Origin: SHYR01 sp036013055
GTDB taxonomy: Bacteria > Chloroflexota > Dehalococcoidia > UBA2979
Reading direction: 5' to 3'
Assembly (NCBI GenBank): GCA_036013055.1
Contig: DASCQM010000020.1
Location: 157,791-221,790 of the forward strand
DNA length: 64,000 nt
Made by a program: the position numbers and the translations under genes. The notes under the pieces were generated by a model. The model made no database searches. It worked only from the letters and a program-made list of their open reading frames with translations, and was not told where the DNA came from. Shown piece after piece: positions 25,775-34,046 of this stretch. The stretch's first letter is position 1. Every line of letters starts with the position of its first letter.

Positions 25775-26821
25775 ATGCCCGTACCCGCCTTCGGCCTCAA
25801 TCGTTTCGACTTCTCGTCGGTGAGCCACTTCGCCGCCGACGTGCGACGCGCCGAAGATCTCGGCTGGGACCACGCCTTCATCCCGGACTCGCAGCTTCGA
25901 CGTGGTGACGTCTACGTGATGCTTGCCGCAGCCGCGCACGAAACCTCGCGCATCGGTCTCGGCACGCTGCTCGCCAACCCCGTGACCCGCCACCCGACCG
26001 TCACCGCCTCCGCGTTCGCCACCGTCGATGAGACCGCGCCCGGCCGCACGCTCTTCGCGCTCGGCATTGGCGACACGGCGGTGCGGCTGGCCGGACTGCG
26101 CCCGGCTCGGGTCGGCGAACTGGAGAGTACCACGCGCACGATCCGCAGCCTGCTCGCGGGCGACGCCGTCGATGTCGGCGCGCGCGAATCGGCCCGCCTG
26201 CCGCACCCGCGCAACGTGCCGGTCTGGCTCGCCGCCGGTGGCCCCCGAACGCTGCGTATGGCGGGTGCGGTCGCCGATGGCGTCTTCATTCGCGTCGGCA
26301 CGAACACGCCGAATATCCGCGCGGCCGTCGGCGCGGTGCGCGCTGGCGCGATCGATGCCGGGCGCGACCCGGACGCAGTGAAGCTCGGCCTCGTGCTGCA
26401 CACGGTGCTCGTCGACGACCCCGACCGCGCGCTGCTGATCGGCAAGTCGCTGGCGGCAGGCTACTACGAATACTCGTCGGCCCTCTTCGACGCGCCGGGA
26501 CTGGGCTGGGACGGGCCACCGGTCCACGAGCTACAGCAGCAGGTGCACCCCGATTTCCATCACGCTCCCGACCTGGAACAGTCCGGCAGGCTCGTCGACT
26601 TTCTGCCCACGGAAGCGGCGGACGCCTTCTGCCTGCGCGGGGACGCAGCCGATGTCACGCGCGAGCTGATCGCAATCCTCGAACTCGGCTTCAACTTCGA
26701 AATCGTCGTGCCGCACCCGGTACCCAACCCGCCAGCACCCGATGCTCCCGGCGGCCCGCACTACATGGAGATCTTCGCTCGCGACGTGCTTCCGGCCGTC
26801 CGCAACGCCCTCGACGGCTAG
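25775..26821 (+). CDS. LLM class flavin-dependent oxidoreductase
   Basis: 348 residues, luciferase-like TIM barrel. Marks: V-R-R-A-E-D-L-G-W-D-H-A-F-I-P-D near 22-37, R-I-G-L-G-T-L-L-A-N-P-V-T-R-H-P near 58-73, F-A-L-G-I-G-D near 93, and V-P-V-W-L-A-A-G-G-P-R near 148-158. The last resembles the F420-dependent methylene-tetrahydromethanopterin reductase-like group, so the cofactor may be F420 or FMN. Its ATG is 9 nt past the peptidase stop; a functional link is unlikely. Substrate not predictable. Confidence 0.85.
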   Translation: MPVPAFGLNRFDFSSVSHFAADVRRAEDLGWDHAFIPDSQLRRGDVYVMLAAAAHETSRIGLGTLLANPVTRHPTVTASAFATVDETAPGRTLFALGIGDTAVRLAGLRPARVGELESTTRTIRSLLAGDAVDVGARESARLPHPRNVPVWLAAGGPRTLRMAGAVADGVFIRVGTNTPNIRAAVGAVRAGAIDAGRDPDAVKLGLVLHTVLVDDPDRALLIGKSLAAGYYEYSSALFDAPGLGWDGPPVHELQQQVHPDFHHAPDLEQSGRLVDFLPTEAADAFCLRGDAADVTRELIAILELGFNFEIVVPHPVPNPPAPDAPGGPHYMEIFARDVLPAVRNALDG

Positions 26822-27037
26822 CCGCTTCGCGCGGATCTCGATCTGCGTCGGCGCGAGCCACGTGCGGCCACTACTCCGTTCAGAACGAAACGCTGCGGGC
26901 GGGAGACCGGCTGACCGCGGACAACTGTGGGATGGATGGAGGGCGTGCAACGCCGCTGTGACGGGGCGCTGGCCCCCGGCGACCGCTGCAAACAACGGTC
27001 GCAAAGTGACGACTCAGGTGGGGACGAGGCGTGCCGC

Positions 27038-28453
27038 CTAGGCTGGCGTACCCGATGCCACCGACGTCGCGGCCGTACTCAGCGCCGCCGTCAGCGCGCG
27101 CACGTCGGCGAGTTCGTCCATGCTGACGATCATCTCGGCCGTCTGCGCGGTCGAGTCCGCGTCGAGCACGCGCGTGGCGCAGTCGCGGTACTTCGCCAGT
27201 AGCTCGTCCCAGTCGAGCGGGGCGGCGGGACCGCCACGCGGCTCCTCGAGCGTCTCGGTCAGCACGCGCCCATCGGTCGTGTGCACCTCGATGGTGTTGT
27301 ACGCACCACCGAGCGCGTCGTCGTCGGTGCGCGGTGCCTCTTCGCCCTGTGCCGTGACGCGCGAGAGGAAGGCCTGCAGCTCCGGCCGCTGCACCGCCGC
27401 GTCATCGAAGTTGGCGAAGCGCAGCTCGCCGTCGAAGAGCGCGGCCGCGACGACGTACTCAAGGCTGAACTTCCCCTCGAGACCCGTCTGCGGGCGCGAG
27501 TGGATCAGCGGCCCAATGTTCCCCGTCGGACTGATCGCACCCTCCGGCACATGCACGACGACGCGCTCGACGAGTTCTGGTGTCAGTGAGTGGCGCTCGG
27601 CCAGCGTCAGCGCGGCGTCGGCCGGTCGATGCGAGACAAAGCAGCACGGGTACTTCTTCACGGCGATACCCGGGTCGAGCACCTCCCACGGATCACCGAA
27701 ACCGTCGATCAGTTCCGCGTCGCCGTCGCTGTCGGGCGCGAACAGCCCGATGAACCCGAATGGGCCGTCGAGGATGTCGGTGCCGCCCGTGAAGCCCTCG
27801 CGGGCGAGTTGCGCGGCGACCACGCCGCCACGGGCGGCGTTCCCCGCCTGCAGCGGCTTCGTCATCGACCCAAAGTTCGCCTGCATGCCGCCGGACATCG
27901 AGGCCGCGATGCCCAGCGCGTTTGCCGTCTCCTCGGCGGTCAGTCGCATCAGCCGCGCGGCGGCCGCGGCGGCACCGAGCGCCCCAACCGTCGTCGTCTG
28001 GTGGAACCCGCGCAGGTAGTGCGAACGACCGAGGGCGCGGCCGATCTTGCCCTCGACCTCGAAGCCCACGACGAAAGCGGTGACCACATCCGCGCCGCTC
28101 GCGCCCTCCGCCTCGCCGACGGCCAGCACGGCGGGCACGAGCGGAATCGAGGGGTGACCGTTCACCGATGACGTCACGTCGTCGTAGTCGAGCGCGTGGC
28201 CGGCGGTCCCGTTCGCGAGCGCGGCCGCGCCGAGTGGCGCTCGCATCGATGTCCCGATTACCGCCGCCTGCGCTTGCCCGCCGTCGGCCTCGACGATGCG
28301 CCGCGCCAGCCTCGCGGCAGGTTCGTCGACGCCCGCCAGTGCGACGCCGATCGTGTCGAGCAGCGCGCGACGCCCGAACTCGCGGGCCTCGGGCGCGATC
28401 GCCGCGCCCCCGGTCTCGCAGATGAATTTCACCACTCGTTCGGTCGCGTTCAT
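27038..28453 (-). CDS. MmgE/PrpD family protein
   Basis: 471 residues from ATG 28453, with GGAG in the ribosome site 8 nt before. The family's N-terminal helical domain opens A-R-E-F-G-R-R-A-L-L-D-T-I-G-V-A-L-A-G near 18-36, then H-A-L-D-Y-D-D-V near 87 and G-M-Q-A-N-F-G-S-M-T-K-P-L-Q-A-G near 186. The C-terminal lid carries K-K-Y-P-C-C-F-V-S-H. Relatives include 2-methylcitrate dehydratase and itaconate enzymes; the exact substrate is unclear because the prp operon partners are absent. The K-K-Y-P-C motif is well kept, so it is probably active. Confidence 0.85.
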   Translation of the reverse strand: MNATERVVKFICETGGAAIAPEAREFGRRALLDTIGVALAGVDEPAARLARRIVEADGGQAQAAVIGTSMRAPLGAAALANGTAGHALDYDDVTSSVNGHPSIPLVPAVLAVGEAEGASGADVVTAFVVGFEVEGKIGRALGRSHYLRGFHQTTTVGALGAAAAAARLMRLTAEETANALGIAASMSGGMQANFGSMTKPLQAGNAARGGVVAAQLAREGFTGGTDILDGPFGFIGLFAPDSDGDAELIDGFGDPWEVLDPGIAVKKYPCCFVSHRPADAALTLAERHSLTPELVERVVVHVPEGAISPTGNIGPLIHSRPQTGLEGKFSLEYVVAAALFDGELRFANFDDAAVQRPELQAFLSRVTAQGEEAPRTDDDALGGAYNTIEVHTTDGRVLTETLEEPRGGPAAPLDWDELLAKYRDCATRVLDADSTAQTAEMIVSMDELADVRALTAALSTAATSVASGTPA

Positions 28454-28618
28454 CGTCACTCTCCGCTTCCGCCCGCATGGTATCGCGCATCGTCCGGCCG
28501 CGACCGCAGTGTTCGCCCCCAATGGACGCTCAACCGGCGCGCCGCTACGATTGCCGCGGTTCATCGAGCGTCCCTTGGTGGATCAAACACGACCCGCGTG
28601 CAGAGCCTCGGGGATACC

Positions 28619-29758
28619 GTGACATTCGTCATCACGCAGCCATGCATCGATGAGCAGGATCAATCCTGCGTTGAAGTCTGCCCGGTGGACTGCATCCAGT
28701 TCGAAGAGGGCGTCGACCGGATGCTCTACGTCGACCCGGTCGAGTGCATCGACTGCGGTGCCTGCCAGCCGGCCTGCCCGGTGGACGCGATCTTCCCCGA
28801 CATCGAGGTTCCGGACGACCGGACTCATTTCGTCGAGATCAATGCGCTCTGGTTCCAGGATCGCGCTGCTGCCCGCGCGCAGGCCGAGGGTGGTGCCGGT
28901 GCAGCACCAGCCGCTCCAGCAGCAGCACCCGCCGCTTCCAGCGATGCGCCCGCTGACGACGCTCCGGCAGACGATGCTCCAGCCGCAGAAGCCGAGACCG
29001 TCGCCGAACCAGTCCACCAGACGCAGGTCGAGGCGCTTGAGGGCGACCACGGCGGGATCGTCGTACCCAAGTACTCACAGCCCTCGCCGGTCGCGCTGAT
29101 CGCGTCGGTCGTGCTCGCGGTGTCGTTCTTCGCAATCTGGATGGGCCCCGACCCCTACTTCGATGGCTTCCGTGGCCTGCGTGGCCCCTCGAAGCTCGGC
29201 ATGGTCGCGATCGTTCCGTTGCTGCTCTCGTTGCTCGTCCTGATCCGCAGCCAGACGCGCGACCTCGGTCGTTTCGCCGCCAGCCGCCCTCGCGCCACGG
29301 GCAAGTGGCGAGACGTGACCTCCGACTGGCGACGCAGTGAGGAGATGCGAAGGCACGAGCTGACCCGCGCTGTCCAGGAGATCGCACGCACACGCTTCGC
29401 CTACCCGAACGACGACAACCCCGGCTTCCAGACACACGTCAACCTGCCGGAACCGAGGATGGCCGTGGAGTTCGGCGGGGCGGGCAAGGATCAGGCGTTC
29501 CCGGACATCCTCGTCGTCGAGTACCCCGGCAACTACCCGGTGATGGTCGCGCAGGTCGAGACCCGCGAGACGCTCACCCGCGAGCAAGCGGAGCGCGTCT
29601 GGAAGCGGCTTGAGATGAAGGAAGCTCCGCTCGACGTATACGTCCCGGCCGGGCTGGCCGCTCAGGCGAAGGACTACGCTCGTGCCGCGGGCATGAAGCA
29701 CGTCCGGTTCCGCACCTGGACGCACAGCCCTAACGGAGTCTCCGTCCGCGAGGTCTAG
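28619..29758 (+). CDS. 7Fe-type ferredoxin fused to a membrane hairpin and a nuclease-like domain
   Basis: 379 residues from GTG 28619 (the V-T-F-V-I-T-Q-P-C start is typical of FdxA; GTG 28598 is possible). Cys9, Cys17, Cys21, Cys25 and Cys43, Cys46, Cys49, Cys53 fit a [3Fe-4S]/[4Fe-4S] ferredoxin. Residues 85-150 are an Ala/Pro/Asp linker, two membrane helices lie at about 158-176 and 193-209, and the cytoplasmic domain (230-379) contains F-P-D-I-L-V-V-E-Y, V-A-Q-V-E-T-x-E-T-L-T and Y-V-P-A-G. That pattern resembles a restriction-nuclease-like (PD-(D/E)XK) core with the Lys position changed. An unusual electron-carrier architecture; partner unknown. Confidence 0.75.
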   Translation: MTFVITQPCIDEQDQSCVEVCPVDCIQFEEGVDRMLYVDPVECIDCGACQPACPVDAIFPDIEVPDDRTHFVEINALWFQDRAAARAQAEGGAGAAPAAPAAAPAASSDAPADDAPADDAPAAEAETVAEPVHQTQVEALEGDHGGIVVPKYSQPSPVALIASVVLAVSFFAIWMGPDPYFDGFRGLRGPSKLGMVAIVPLLLSLLVLIRSQTRDLGRFAASRPRATGKWRDVTSDWRRSEEMRRHELTRAVQEIARTRFAYPNDDNPGFQTHVNLPEPRMAVEFGGAGKDQAFPDILVVEYPGNYPVMVAQVETRETLTREQAERVWKRLEMKEAPLDVYVPAGLAAQAKDYARAAGMKHVRFRTWTHSPNGVSVREV

Positions 29759-29795
29759 AACCTCACAGTCTTGCCTCCGAGGTACAGACCGACCG

Positions 29796-30164
29796 CTACG
29801 ACGCGTTCGCCGCGTGCTCCTGAACGAGTTCCGCCAGCAGCGAGCGATGGCATTCCGTGTCCGGATGCGACCCGCAGAGCAGCGTGATGCCGTTCAGCGA
29901 CGCGATTCGCGCGACCCACGCGATCAACACCGAACGCTCCGTCATCTCCTCGCGGTAGCGCCTCGCGAAGTCGTCCCATGGGACGCCGCCGTCGTTGTAG
30001 GCATCGAGTAGCTCATTGCTCGGCCCGAGTGCGCGCTCCCAGTCGTCGACGGCATCCTTCGGTACACCGCGCGGCCAGCGACGCATCACGAGCAACCGTC
30101 GGTAGGGGTCAGCAGGCGGGTCGTAGACCGACCCGAGCGCGATGTTCAGTTGTGCGGCAGTCAA
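29796..30164 (-). CDS. DUF488 family protein
   Basis: 122 residues. The opening Q-L-N-I-A-L-G-S-V-Y-D, R-R-W-P-R-G-V-P-K-D near 28-37, W-D-D-F-A-R-R-Y-R-E-E-M near 62-73 and L-L-C-G-S-H-P-D-T-E-C-H-R-S near 94-107 define DUF488, including its Cys/His pair in C-x(7)-C-H-R. Proteins of this family are small and cytoplasmic; some are linked to heme or stress. Start overlaps the stop of the DinB-like gene by 4 nt (ATGA), so the two are translationally coupled and should be co-expressed. Confidence 0.85.
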   Translation of the reverse strand: MTAAQLNIALGSVYDPPADPYRRLLVMRRWPRGVPKDAVDDWERALGPSNELLDAYNDGGVPWDDFARRYREEMTERSVLIAWVARIASLNGITLLCGSHPDTECHRSLLAELVQEHAANAS

Positions 30165-31231
30165 TCGCTCGACACCTGCCAGAGTGCGGCAACGTGGTCC
30201 AGCGCGCCCGGCAGCCCCGGATCGTGCGCGCCCGCCAGCGAGCTGATCGCGGCCAACTCGCCGGTGAGCGCGACGAGATGTGCCGTCTGTCGCACAACCA
30301 TGTCGCCAACCGTCTGGTTGGCCCGAGCCGCCGTCGAGGACTTGCGGAACACACGCTCGAACTGCGTCTCGTCGAGCCCCTCAAGGAACGCCAGACTGCG
30401 CTCGAACGAGCGATCGAGGGCCGCCAGCGCCTGCGCGTAGTCGGGCTCCGACGGTGGAGAGCCGTAGCCGACGTCGAGCGCCGCGAGCCACGGGTCGGCG
30501 TCCCCCTCAAGAGCGCCGACGTTCCAGAGCTGGTCGTCCTGCGCCGCGATGTGCGCGACGATCCAGCTTCCGGCGCTGAGACGACGAAACGCGCCGACCT
30601 GCGATGGCACCGGCGTCGCTGCCGCGACGCGGCGGAACTCGCCGCGTGCGTCGAACAGCAACGGCACGATGATCGGCGGGCCATCGGCCAGGTCTCTCGC
30701 CTCGCCACCCTCGCCGAGCGAGTGCTTCATTCGCCCCGGCAGTCCGAGATCGCGGTCCTCCGTCAGCACGAGCGAGGCGATCACGGACATCTCGCCGGCG
30801 TGCGCGAAGAGATGCGCCGAAGCCCGCGCGACCAGGTAGCCGACGGTTCGCCCCTCCCACTCGCTCCCGGCGAACAGCTCAATTACCGGCGCCAGGTCGG
30901 CGTCGGAGAGTGCATCGAGGTAGGCAGCCAGCTCGGGCGCGATGCGTTCGTAGGCCGCCAGCGCCTCGCTGAACGACGTATCGAGGGCGTCGCCCTCGGG
31001 CAGTGCCTGCTGCGCCTTGCCCCACGCCTGCAGCCACGGGTCTCGGTCACGACCACGGCAGAACGCGTTGAGCCAGAGGTCGTGGATCGAGGCGGTATGC
31101 GCGATCGCCCACGCAGCGGTATTCAGCCGCCCGAGACGCGGCCCGCGCCCGGCAGGCGGCACGTGCGCGATCGCGCGCGCGAACTCCGACTGGGCATCGA
31201 TCACCATGCGAGCGACAAGCGGCGCGGTCAT
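30161..31231 (-). CDS. Protein with two DinB-like four-helix domains
   Basis: 356 residues built from two tandem halves (about 1-165 and 176-356), each with the DinB/maleylpyruvate-isomerase-N pattern: W-A-I-A-H-T-A-S-I-H-D-L-W-L in the first and W-I-V-A-H-I-A-A-Q-D-D-Q-L-W in the second. The His residues are those used for metal in this fold, with D-R-x-x-E/F segments near the later helices. Thiol-transferase or metal-dependent activity is known in some members; others are uncharacterised. It precedes DUF488 with overlapping codons and lies 107 nt after the small SOS-promoter gene, so it may share its transcript. Confidence 0.78.
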   Translation of the reverse strand: MTAPLVARMVIDAQSEFARAIAHVPPAGRGPRLGRLNTAAWAIAHTASIHDLWLNAFCRGRDRDPWLQAWGKAQQALPEGDALDTSFSEALAAYERIAPELAAYLDALSDADLAPVIELFAGSEWEGRTVGYLVARASAHLFAHAGEMSVIASLVLTEDRDLGLPGRMKHSLGEGGEARDLADGPPIIVPLLFDARGEFRRVAAATPVPSQVGAFRRLSAGSWIVAHIAAQDDQLWNVGALEGDADPWLAALDVGYGSPPSEPDYAQALAALDRSFERSLAFLEGLDETQFERVFRKSSTAARANQTVGDMVVRQTAHLVALTGELAAISSLAGAHDPGLPGALDHVAALWQVSSD

Positions 31232-31338
31232 CGCGCCATTCTATGGCAGTTCGACCACAGCAGTTTAGCCAGGGCAGCCCGACGGGCTACCTCGACTAGG
31301 CCAGCGCGCCGAACATGATCGGGCCTGCGCGGCAACCC

Positions 31339-31557
31339 TCAGGCGGCGCGTCGGCCGTCCTGCGGTACGAAGACGAGCCCGCCGCGCGCAGTCACCTGCG
31401 TCGATCGTGCCAGGCGACGATCGGTCCGTCGCTCGGACGGCCGACGTTCTGCCAGCGATTCGACGTGACCCGGCACGAGCGCCTGCTCACTGAACTGCCG
31501 CAGCAGCGTCGCGGCAGCGCCTCCGAACAGAACTCCGATTACGAGCGTCAACAACAT
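31339..31557 (-). CDS. 72-residue membrane protein under a LexA-type promoter
   Basis: ATG at 31557 with GGAGGG 8 nt upstream, so translation is well supported. Residues 1-20 (M-L-L-T-L-V-I-G-V-L-F-G-G-A-A-A-T-L-L-R) form one membrane segment; the rest is polar, arginine-rich and short. No homologue recognised. Upstream lies a good promoter with a perfect LexA box in the spacer plus a second near-perfect box, so it should be SOS-induced. Size and topology resemble single-span SOS cell-division inhibitors such as SidA of Caulobacter, though with no sequence similarity; the function is inferred only. Confidence 0.72.
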   Translation of the reverse strand: MLLTLVIGVLFGGAAATLLRQFSEQALVPGHVESLAERRPSERRTDRRLARSTQVTARGGLVFVPQDGRRAA

Positions 31558-31602
31558 GCAGGCACCCTCCGCCTACTCGTGCCGCCACCCCTGACCGGCA
31601 TT

Positions 31603-31659
31603 AGAACGTTTGTGCTTTGGACAGAAAGAAACATAGAACAGTCGTTCTGATGACGTCAA
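31603..31659 (-). promoter_or_regulatory. SOS promoter with two LexA boxes
   Basis: Read on the minus strand: TTGACG (31659-31654), 18 nt spacer, TATGTT (31635-31630). Box 1, AGAACGACTGTTCT (31648-31635), fills the spacer. Box 2 (31616-31603), AGCACAAACGTTCT, has one mismatch from GAAC-N4-GTTC and lies downstream of the -10. Both are GAAC-N4-GTTC type and face the small membrane gene at 31557. Confidence 0.85.
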
Positions 31660-32102
31660 GTGGCTAGCGTGAACCGCAGCCGAGCTTCTCCTGAAGCCAT
31701 CGTCCCATCCTCCGCTAGTTCGAACCCGGCGCGATCATAGAAACCAGCAGCCTGTGCCAGCGTCGCACCGACGATCGCGGAGCCGTCATACTCGGCGCGG
31801 AGAAACGCGATCAGGGCTCGTCCAATCCCCTCTCGTTGTCGAGCGGGGTCGACCGCGAGGTCGTGGAGTTCCAGCAGTTCTGAGAGTGGCTCCACACCGG
31901 CGATCCCCACCAACGCACCACCCTCTTCCGCTCCCCACAGCTGCAACCGGTCGTCGCGTGCGTATGTCGCGGCGATCCCGGGTCCGCGCGCTCGCGCATC
32001 CGCCGACGTCCGATGGATCTGCGCGACGCCGAGCAGCACGGCCACGGCGACTTCATGCTCGCGCGTTCGCAGGCTCACGATCTGTACGTCGCCCGCCACC
32101 AC
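31656..32102 (-). CDS. GNAT family N-acetyltransferase
   Basis: About 148 residues from GTG 32102 (a second GTG follows directly); longer reading into serS is not credible. The acetyl-CoA loop is V-D-P-A-R-Q-R-E-G-I-G-R-A-L-I-A-F near 82-98, matching Q/R-x-x-G-x-G/A. Before it, strands V-G-I-A-G-V-E-P and L-H-D-L-A-V are the GNAT core; after it, A-A-G-F-Y-D-R-A-G-F closes the fold. Substrate unknown. It starts 20 nt after the serS stop and ends 3 nt inside the SOS promoter of the small membrane gene. Confidence 0.83.
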   Translation of the reverse strand: MVAGDVQIVSLRTREHEVAVAVLLGVAQIHRTSADARARGPGIAATYARDDRLQLWGAEEGGALVGIAGVEPLSELLELHDLAVDPARQREGIGRALIAFLRAEYDGSAIVGATLAQAAGFYDRAGFELAEDGTMASGEARLRFTLAT

Positions 32103-32121
32103 TGCCCCCCGCCGGAGTGCG

Positions 32122-33444
32122 CTAGCTGCCCGCCTCGATCGCTTCGAGCCCGCCGAGATAGGGGCGCAGCACCTCCGGCACCTCGACGGAGCCGTCCTCG
32201 CGCTGGTACTGCTCAAGCACCGTCGCCAGCGTGCGCGGCAGGGCGAGACCGGAGCCGTTCAGCGTATGCAGGTGTTGCACCCTGCCCTCGCCGTCGCGAT
32301 AGCGGAGGTTGGTGCGGCGTGCCTGAAAGTCGACGAAGTTAGAGACCGACGAGACCTCTAGCCACTCCTCGGAGCCCGCCGCCCAGATCTCGATGTCGTA
32401 GGTCATCGACGACGAGAAGGTGAGGTCGCCCATCGCCAGCCGGATCACGCGGTAGCGGAATCCAAGGGCGCGCACGATCTCAAGCGCATGCTCCAGCAGC
32501 GTGTCCAGCGCCGCCCACGAGGCGTCAGGGTGCTCGAAGCGCACCATTTCGACCTTGTCGAACTGGTAGCCGCGCTTGATGCCACGTACGTCGCGCCCGG
32601 CGCTGAACTGCTCACGTCGGAAGTTCGGCGTGTACGCCGCGTGGTGCACCGGCAAGTCAGCAGCATCGAGGATCTCGTCGCGGTACATGTTCGTCACCGG
32701 CACCTCGGCCGTCGGGATCATCCAGAGGTCGGTGCCTTCCGCGTGAAACATCGTGTCGGCGAACTTCGGCAGGTTGCCAGTGCCGACGAGGCTCTCCGAG
32801 AGCACGAGGGCCGGCGGGTAGACCTCGCTGTAGCCCTGCTCGCGGTGCACGTCGAGCATCCACGTGATCAGTGCGCGCTGCATCCGCGCCCCGTGGTCGC
32901 GCAGGATGTAGAACTGCGAGCCGGAGACCTTCACGCCGCGCTCGAAGTCGATGATGCCGAGTGCCTCGCCGACGTCCCAGTGTGGCTGCTTCGTCGTGTC
33001 CGCGGGCGGCTGATTCTCCTGACGCAGGCTGCGAGGTGGATCGACCCTCGTCTCCTCACCGCTTTCGCCATCGCCTTCGATCACGATCACGCCGTCCTCG
33101 TAGTCGCCGCGCGGCACGTCGGCGTGCGGCAGGTTCGGAATCTCCAGCAGCAGCTCGTCGAGCGCGCTCTGCGTCTCGCGCAACCGCTCTTCCAGCGTGT
33201 CCAGCTCGTCGGCAACCGCGCGCTGCGCGTCGATCAGCCGCTGCCGCTCCTCATCGTCCTTCGCCGCGCCGATCAACTTGCCTGCCTGGTTGCGATCCGC
33301 GCGCATGCGTTCGACGTCGGCGAGCACCGACCGACGCTCGTCGTCGAGTTCCAGCACGCGGTCGATCGAGACATCGACACCGCGCAGCGCGCAGGACTCG
33401 CGCACGCGATCGGTCTCTTCGCGCAAGGTCTGTAGCGAGAGCAT
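32122..33444 (-). CDS. serS: Seryl-tRNA synthetase
   Basis: 440 residues, class II. An N-terminal helical coiled-coil arm (about 1-110) binds the long variable arm of tRNA-Ser. The catalytic part has motif 2 (F-R-R-E-Q-F-S-A-G-R-D near 265-275) and the closing motif 3-like L-N-G-S-G-L-A-L-P-R-T-L. T-A-E-V-P-V-T-N-M-Y near 235 contacts seryl-adenylate. A short acidic loop near 128 carries extra Gly/Glu residues, otherwise length is standard. Downstream gene GNAT; upstream gene NUDIX ends 2 nt before its ATG. tRNA-Ser(UGA) is also in this window. Confidence 0.95.
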   Translation of the reverse strand: MLSLQTLREETDRVRESCALRGVDVSIDRVLELDDERRSVLADVERMRADRNQAGKLIGAAKDDEERQRLIDAQRAVADELDTLEERLRETQSALDELLLEIPNLPHADVPRGDYEDGVIVIEGDGESGEETRVDPPRSLRQENQPPADTTKQPHWDVGEALGIIDFERGVKVSGSQFYILRDHGARMQRALITWMLDVHREQGYSEVYPPALVLSESLVGTGNLPKFADTMFHAEGTDLWMIPTAEVPVTNMYRDEILDAADLPVHHAAYTPNFRREQFSAGRDVRGIKRGYQFDKVEMVRFEHPDASWAALDTLLEHALEIVRALGFRYRVIRLAMGDLTFSSSMTYDIEIWAAGSEEWLEVSSVSNFVDFQARRTNLRYRDGEGRVQHLHTLNGSGLALPRTLATVLEQYQREDGSVEVPEVLRPYLGGLEAIEAGS

Positions 33445-33446
33445 CG

Positions 33447-33953
33447 CTAGCCCGCCTCTCCCGCATCACGAACAGCCTCGATCGACGCCAGCGCAAGCAG
33501 CCGCACATCTTCCTCGATCGGCATGTCCGCGCCACACGACGCGAGCGGGATCTGCGGGTTCGTGCGCAGCGTCGTCTCGTGCACCCAGACCCACGCCTCC
33601 ATGCCGTCCGGCAGGGTCAGTGAAGCTCCATCGGCCGGCCGCGTGAAATAGACGAAGTCGATGTGCTGGTGCGCGCCGTCCGCGTGGCTATCCGGCCCGA
33701 GGTCGTAGATGCCGATCGTCGCTGGCGGCGGCAGCTGCGGCGGAGCCTCGTGCCCGAAGCGCGGCACTGTCGCCAGCACCTCGACGTCGATGCCGGTCTC
33801 TTCCTTCACCTCCCGCACGACCGCCTCGATCGGATCCTCATTCGCTTCCACGTGCCCGCCCGCTGGCAGCCACTTCTGGATGCGGTGCCAGTGCAGCGCG
33901 GTGCGCTCACCATCGGACACGAACCCGCTGACGGTGAAGTGTCGTTCCATCAT
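33447..33953 (-). CDS. NUDIX hydrolase
   Basis: 168 residues. The NUDIX box G-G-H-V-E-A-N-E-D-P-I-E-A-V-V-R-E-V-K-E-E-T-G-I (about 32-55) matches G-x5-E-x7-R-E-U-x-E-E-x-G-U exactly, with the Glu residues that bind Mg2+. It hydrolyses a nucleoside diphosphate linked to another moiety. The H-x-x-x-Q-K-W-L-P-A-G-G opening resembles ADP-ribose or CoA-type subfamilies but does not fix the substrate. Stop at 33447 precedes serS by 2 nt, an operon position. Confidence 0.9.
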   Translation of the reverse strand: MMERHFTVSGFVSDGERTALHWHRIQKWLPAGGHVEANEDPIEAVVREVKEETGIDVEVLATVPRFGHEAPPQLPPPATIGIYDLGPDSHADGAHQHIDFVYFTRPADGASLTLPDGMEAWVWVHETTLRTNPQIPLASCGADMPIEEDVRLLALASIEAVRDAGEAG

Positions 33954-34046
33954 CCGAGACTATCAGCGCCCCCCACACAGCGGAAGGAATTTCGTAAAGG
34001 TCACGAATCCCGCAAGGGCGACGATGCGAAGCGGCGTCTGGCGCGA

